Shown here: positions 59,501 to 64,000 of the stretch, one piece after another
Numbering within the stretch: position 1 is the first letter of the stretch
How the letters are laid out: each line of letters opens with the position of its first letter
Assembly (NCBI GenBank): GCA_033065855.1
Contig: JAVXUO010001389.1
Coordinates: forward strand, 62,001 to 126,000
Source: Escallonia rubra
Lineage: Eukaryota > Streptophyta > Magnoliopsida > Escalloniales > Escalloniaceae
Reading direction: 5' to 3'
DNA length: 64,000 bases
Made by a program: the position numbers and the translations under genes
Notes under the pieces: model-generated
What the model saw: the letters and a program-made list of their open reading frames with translations, nothing else
The model's database searches: none
What the model was told of the DNA's origin: nothing

Positions 59501-62500
59501 GATAGGGGCTGTAATGAGGACTTAAGAACTTCTTAAAGACGTGTAGGTCGAGTACTACCATTATCCTACGTGGAGAGATCCTTCTCGATGCAGTATGATC
59601 GTGCAAATGACCACAAATTCGAATGAATCTGAATTGTACTGGAGGTCATCTCTATGTATAGGCGTTCATCCTTGTGTCACTAATGTGTATTACAACCTTC
59701 TAGATTTATACTGCCAGCATGCCAGTTCACGTGGCCTGAACCCAATTTAAAAAGCACCTTGGGAATCTTCTGCTAGTGTGTTGTCTGGGACCATGTAGCG
59801 CCCGCGGCTGTGTCCCACTAGGACCATGCCCAAAGTACCCTTGTCTCTACCCACTGAGCCAATACACAGTGGGATCTTAGTGTGGATTACTGAACCTAGG
59901 AGATGCTCACATGCTCGTCCTTCCTTATACCTGCAAAAGGTACCCTGAGCGAGTGGGTTTTTGACTCCCACGAGGAGGTATGGTTACTATGGGGCCTTGG
60001 TGGGTGTAATGCGCCTCATAAGTGAACTTGAGGAGAAGAACCCCTGAAAAGCATTAATAATCGTGGAATGTAAATAACGAACCTTGAGCGCTCGGGAAGG
60101 GAGCGGTTTCTTGAGAGGCTTCAGCCGCCAGCAACCAAATAAAAGGTTGACTACTACGCTGGCACTTTTTCCATGGAGTATAGTACAGCATTTATTCATG
60201 ATTACTTGGTGGGCCTACTTATGGTTACTAACTGGAGAGGAATTACGTAAAAATAGGTCTTTTTTGGTGCTAGTAAAATTACCTCCTCAACTGTGTAGCC
60301 TTTGCTACGCATGTGGGAGTATAATTGTATATATGCCCATACTGCAGTCTACTTTTCAAAAAGTAACTCTACGCTTCCATTCCACTTCAGCGTAAAGCTA
60401 CCACCATTGTGGTCAACCCAGTTTAATCTATTTAGCCATGCTATGCAAGACCCTGGCAAACTACCCACAGAGCGCGTCCTTCTCTATTCACCAACATAGC
60501 ACACGGACAACCCCGCTTCCCCAGTTCTCACAAGAAACCCATGATTTCCAACCAAGAGAAAAATAAAAACTGCAATAGCTCCCAGTTAGTATTCTCTCCC
60601 TCAAGGCATGCACATGAACTACCTCAAGGTTTCTACGCCAAAGCTATACAAAAGATTGACATGGTGATATATTGTAGAAATACTGCTTGATTAACAAGAA
60701 GTAGAACATCTGGTTCAAAGAGAATAGTTTTGTGATAAATGAATAAGCTTACAGTTGGTGCAATGAGGCCCCCAAAGACAATAATTCCAGATATAAATGA
60801 AAAGCTTGTAAGGTAGAGTTGCTTCAATGTCTTCGGCGTCTACTTCAAAAATAACAGCAGCAGGTAAGTGCAAAATTTAAAATATAAACATTCTGAAACC
60901 AACAGCCAGAAATTCAAAACACATTATACAGGAAATGACAGGCTTTCGTCCTGCATGAAAAAGATATTGAGGTGTTCACGAATCACAAGGTGAAATATAC
61001 AAACCTTCCAACAGCAACAAAAATTATAAGTAGATCATAACCACAAAAATTGTCTACAAACTATTATTGCAATATTAAACCATGTTTCCTATCTTGCCAA
61101 GAAATCATGTTTTACTTCTTTCCCCCAGCAATACTCCATGGGGAGTTGGACTCAAACATTAAGGAACCAAGGTTCTTTTCTTTAACACAAGTCAATGCTT
61201 TCTAGTTATAAGGGTAATGCTCAACCATTCTCACCATGCAACATTTGGACATGCACCTAGGACCCACCACAAGACCCTGCTAACACCTCGCCAATAAAGT
61301 CAATGCTTATATATTTTTTTTACACAACTATGTCGAGAATTACCACATGAGGGAGAAATGGAATAGATGACGGGATTTCAGGCATCTCATTGTCCACCTC
61401 GCCGCTCTCATCCACTTTAGAACCCCTTGTTCGATGTTGGACTCGCAACCTCCGTACCTAGAGAAAACGATACGAGAATAACCAAAATATCGAATAAAAC
61501 AATCTGTAATATACATTGCCTCAGTTTGAACATAGTATTTAAGCATATGGGAGGTAGCTAATGGTATTTAACTTGGATTAACTTCGAATAATTTCAAATA
61601 ATTTCACCTCTTCCATGAGAAGAAAGATCTTATTGCGTCTACTCCTTATGTTATCTTGAATTTCCTGATGCTCCATCTTAACGAAATCCTGAACAGTCTC
61701 TGGTCCTTCTATAATGCAAAAATTGCTGGAATTGCATAATAATCAAACCACCAACAATGTCAAGCCAAAGGACAAGTAAATGACAAACTTCACATTCATG
61801 GTATGACTAGTTGATTAATAAAAAATCCTCTGCACAAGGTGACCTAAGAACACTGATCATCACATGAAATTAATTGACCAATATATCATCCTGTGACCAA
61901 TATATTTCATTAGTTGACCAATATATCATCCCGTGATTACTAAATTCCCTTTTATCAGGTAGAAAAGAAATTAATTCAGTGTGTCAAACGACCAAATCCC
62001 CCATTGAAATCATCTACTTTGACGTTAGACATACTACAGGTTAGAAGCTTTCATTCCAAACCCAATTAAAACTAAGAATGGAACCCAAATTTTCTTTAAA
62101 ACCCATTTAGTTCCTTCATACATGCAGCATTAGATGCAAGAACAAAGTTAAATCAGGTATCAAAGGGGCAAGCAGAACGCACATATCTATTTTTTCTATT
62201 GATATCTACTATGGCCAACAATCTTCTTGACAACCCCTACATATACACACCGAATTACGATGACAAATGCATCTTTTAGCGAGAGCGTTAAATTTATTCT
62301 AACAACTTTCTTAAACAAATGAACCACAATCAACACGCAGGTGGATCAAGGAAACCTTCAGAGTAGAGAAAATGGACCTTGGGATGTTGTCCCCGGCGGG
62401 ACCCAAATTGGAGGCACCATCCTTGGCAGACGAGCAGAGGATTCGAGCCCGCGAAGTGCTATTGAGCAAAGGAAGGCATACTGGGTTTTTGGAAGAATAG

Positions 62501-62586
62501 GAATTGAAGAAAAGTAGGGTTCTTGAAGTATTGAGCTTAGAACTGGTGATGGATGGGTGATGAAACTGGAGAGAGAAAGAACCCAT
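56518..62586 (-). CDS. OR-like: ORANGE-LIKE (OR-like) plastid protein with DnaJ-type zinc finger, eight exons, intact
   Basis: Exons on the minus strand are 62586-62378, 61725-61608, 61457-61344, 60839-60753, 57514-57438, 57286-57159, 57082-56946 and 56595-56518. They sum to 948 nt, giving 315 residues; all introns are GT...AG and in phase. Residues 1-60 are a Ser/Thr-rich likely plastid transit peptide. Residues 70-115 are the conserved OR core (NFCIIEGPETVQDF, IRSRRNKIFLLMEEVRRLR). Membrane segments lie at about 155-175 and 207-226. The cysteine-rich end has CKYCHGTG (238), CARCSASG (249), CLNCSGAG (282) and CPTCLCTG (293), and the terminus is EHDPRIDPFD. The VTPKTLKQLYLTS block favours OR-LIKE over ORANGE itself (from memory of the Arabidopsis pair). 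OR proteins act as chaperones of phytoene synthase in carotenoid synthesis. The exon 1 donor (AAG|GTCC) was chosen because it alone keeps the frame. Confidence 0.95.
56822..56837. repeat. Poly-C run in intron 7 of OR-like
   Basis: Sixteen C in a row within a 350-bp intron. Read length here may be unreliable. Confidence 0.7.
57704..58613. mobile_element. hAT-type MITE in intron 5 of OR-like
   Basis: A 910-bp element with inverted ends ATAGGGCTGTATACGAAC and (inverted) CTAGGGCTGTAAATGAAC. The flanks TTGGATTA (57696-57703) and TTGGATGC (58614-58621) match at 6 of 8 bases. Subterminal GAGCTCGGCTCGAGTTCG and CGAACACGAAC words are repeated. Its inner GAC/GGC-rich open frames are repeat products. 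Confidence 0.75.
58614..60752. other. Rest of OR-like intron 5, no gene recognised
   Basis: A near-tandem duplication (AAAGAGGTTATGCATTGTCT at about 59020 and its partner at about 59090) is present. An open frame at 59186-59536 gives a basic, Gln/Arg-rich peptide that I do not recognise. A 59730-60000 segment looks like unassigned repeat. Confidence 0.5.
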
Positions 62587-64000
62587 CTTTCTAATTTCTG
62601 TTGCCGGTCATCCCAATGGGTGTGTAAGAGAGAGAGAGAGAGGCAGAGAGACAGGAGACGTGTGTGCAAATATACAGTCGAGTGAGTGTAGATGGCTACA
62701 GTTATCTAACATACATAAAAGTGAAGTATTTGTGTGTGTGTGTGTGTGTGTGTTTCTTTGTCTTGAAGCAGTTACCGGCCTCGTTGGGATCTTTGGAGCA
62801 TCTAATTTATGTCTTATTATTGTCTTCACTGTTTCCCTTCATATGTAACCACCGCAGGCCTCCTCATTTATCGCCAAACGATCCCAAAATTGCAAGGTAA
62901 CCACCTCAGGCATCTTCATTTTTCTTAAATGTGACCACGAAACTTTTTAATGGGTCTCATATGGAATTCGATAACAACTTACAACTAGTTCACGCTGTAT
63001 TCTACATGGACCTTTGATGTTCCATTTTCATACGAGAAAACTATATTTTTTATTACTGAGTTTTGGGTTAAAATTTTGTTGTTGGACTACGATTTGTGTC
63101 AACATGGTTATTCGACTCATCGATTTGATTAATCAAGTCATTCTGGTATCTTCCATCGACTACAAATGTATTAGGCATCCACGAGCCTTGCACATATTGC
63201 TCAAATAAAGGGAAAACTGTAAAAACCCAAATTTCTTTTTCTTTTTATTTTTTCTCTCTCATTTTCTTTTTTCATTATGACAAGCTTCCTTTTTTTCTCC
63301 CACTCACTGCCACTCTCCACCACCCCAGTCGGTCCACGCCACAATCTTAATGGTCTAACCGAGTGCCCCATATTCATATACCGACATCGCCGATGTAGAA
63401 TCAATGAGCGACTTTGTGGTGTCCCATGCCACTTACCTCCCCATCCCCCTCCCACCCCTTGGTTTTAACCTGATTCTGCGATTAGCGGACTTTTTAATTC
63501 ATCACCAAAGCTATTAGTTGTTTACTAGTTTTGTTTGAATCATGGTTCAGTTTATATCTTTTCATGTTAAGCATACCAAGGGATTATAAAATGATGGGCT
63601 CATTTGTTTGCCTAATCTTATATCAATTGTTCGATATGTAAACGCTCAAGCACGTGTCCTTGTGTAAAAATAGATATTTTAATAGCAAGCGTGTCAGGTC
63701 CTGATGAGACCAAGTATGAAGTATAATTCCTAAATGATGTAAACCTCTGGCATTTAAGGGAGTGTGTTTAATCTGACTTCTTTTAATTAATCTACGAGGA
63801 CTTAGGAATATTCGCAGAGTTCTTTTGACCTAATGATTTAGAACTTTTTTCAGTATTATTTATGTTATAGCTTCTCTTACCTATGCTACTTCTACTCCTA
63901 ATCAGACCAAGTTTATCAAAACAATGAATATATGTAGTTTATTGCATTGAACAGCTTTATAGAAATGATAACACTTTGCGTATACAAAGCACTAATTCAA
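62587..64000. other. Upstream region of OR-like; microsatellites, no gene recognised
   Basis: It should hold the 5' untranslated region and promoter of OR-like on the minus strand. A GA microsatellite (62627-62641) and a GT microsatellite (62731-62753) lie within 170 bp of the start codon. A CT/T-rich stretch is at 63230-63300. No further coding sequence is recognised to the window end. Confidence 0.6.

Noticed and set aside
59186..59536. 116-codon basic open frame in OR-like intron 5
   Set aside because: No recognised domain, no splice or start context, and it lies on the strand opposite to the host gene among repeats.
62378..62586. Use of the donor GAAG|GTTTCC (near 62358) for exon 1 of OR-like
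   Set aside because: It would leave exon 1 in phase 0, while exon 2 (starting C AAT TTT TGC) needs two bases from exon 1; the donor after 62378 fits.

Overview
The window is nuclear DNA of a flowering plant, probably a eudicot. It has two intron-rich host genes with plant-type splice sites and one nuclear tRNA gene. The rest is layered transposable elements: L1-type and RTE-type LINEs, Ty3 and other LTR elements, CACTA, Mutator-like, hAT, PIF/Harbinger and Stowaway elements. The species cannot be told from the sequence alone.

Layout. 1-12.6 kb is one degenerate L1-type LINE (plus strand, 5' end outside the window), split by two insertions. The first is a 5.75 kb Ty3 LTR retrotransposon with 5-bp target duplication (1430-7180). 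The second is a 1.24 kb Pack-MULE with 9-bp target duplication (9591-10834) that carries two pieces of a leucine-rich-repeat receptor-kinase gene. 14.3-18.2 kb is a CACTA element with a decayed TNPA-like (Transposase_24) gene. 19.2-22.4 kb holds a solo LTR with a palindrome array, a second MULE-type element and a small hAT element. 24.1-24.5 kb is a Stowaway-like element.

Host gene 1 (minus strand, 24580-38321) encodes a 327-residue ABHD11-like alpha/beta hydrolase in five exons. All splice sites and frames fit, although introns 1 and 2 (6.1 and 4.9 kb) are full of insertions, including two pairs of inverted repeats. A tRNA-Leu(UAG) gene on the same strand lies 140 bp upstream of its start codon. 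A Harbinger-type MITE with a GC-rich minisatellite sits just beyond.

40-56 kb is a retrotransposon nest. A Tat/Ogre-like LTR element (two ~1.95 kb LTRs around a 1.7 kb core) has a solo LTR inserted in its right LTR (5-bp target duplication). Inside that solo LTR sits a nearly intact L1 LINE whose ORF2 is broken only by two frameshifts. A decayed Ty3 gag follows.

Host gene 2 (minus strand, 56518-62586) is an intact eight-exon gene for a 315-residue ORANGE-LIKE (OR-like) plastid protein, a DnaJ-type zinc-finger membrane protein. The two host genes have no evident functional link. Their shared feature is that both stay readable despite TE-loaded introns.
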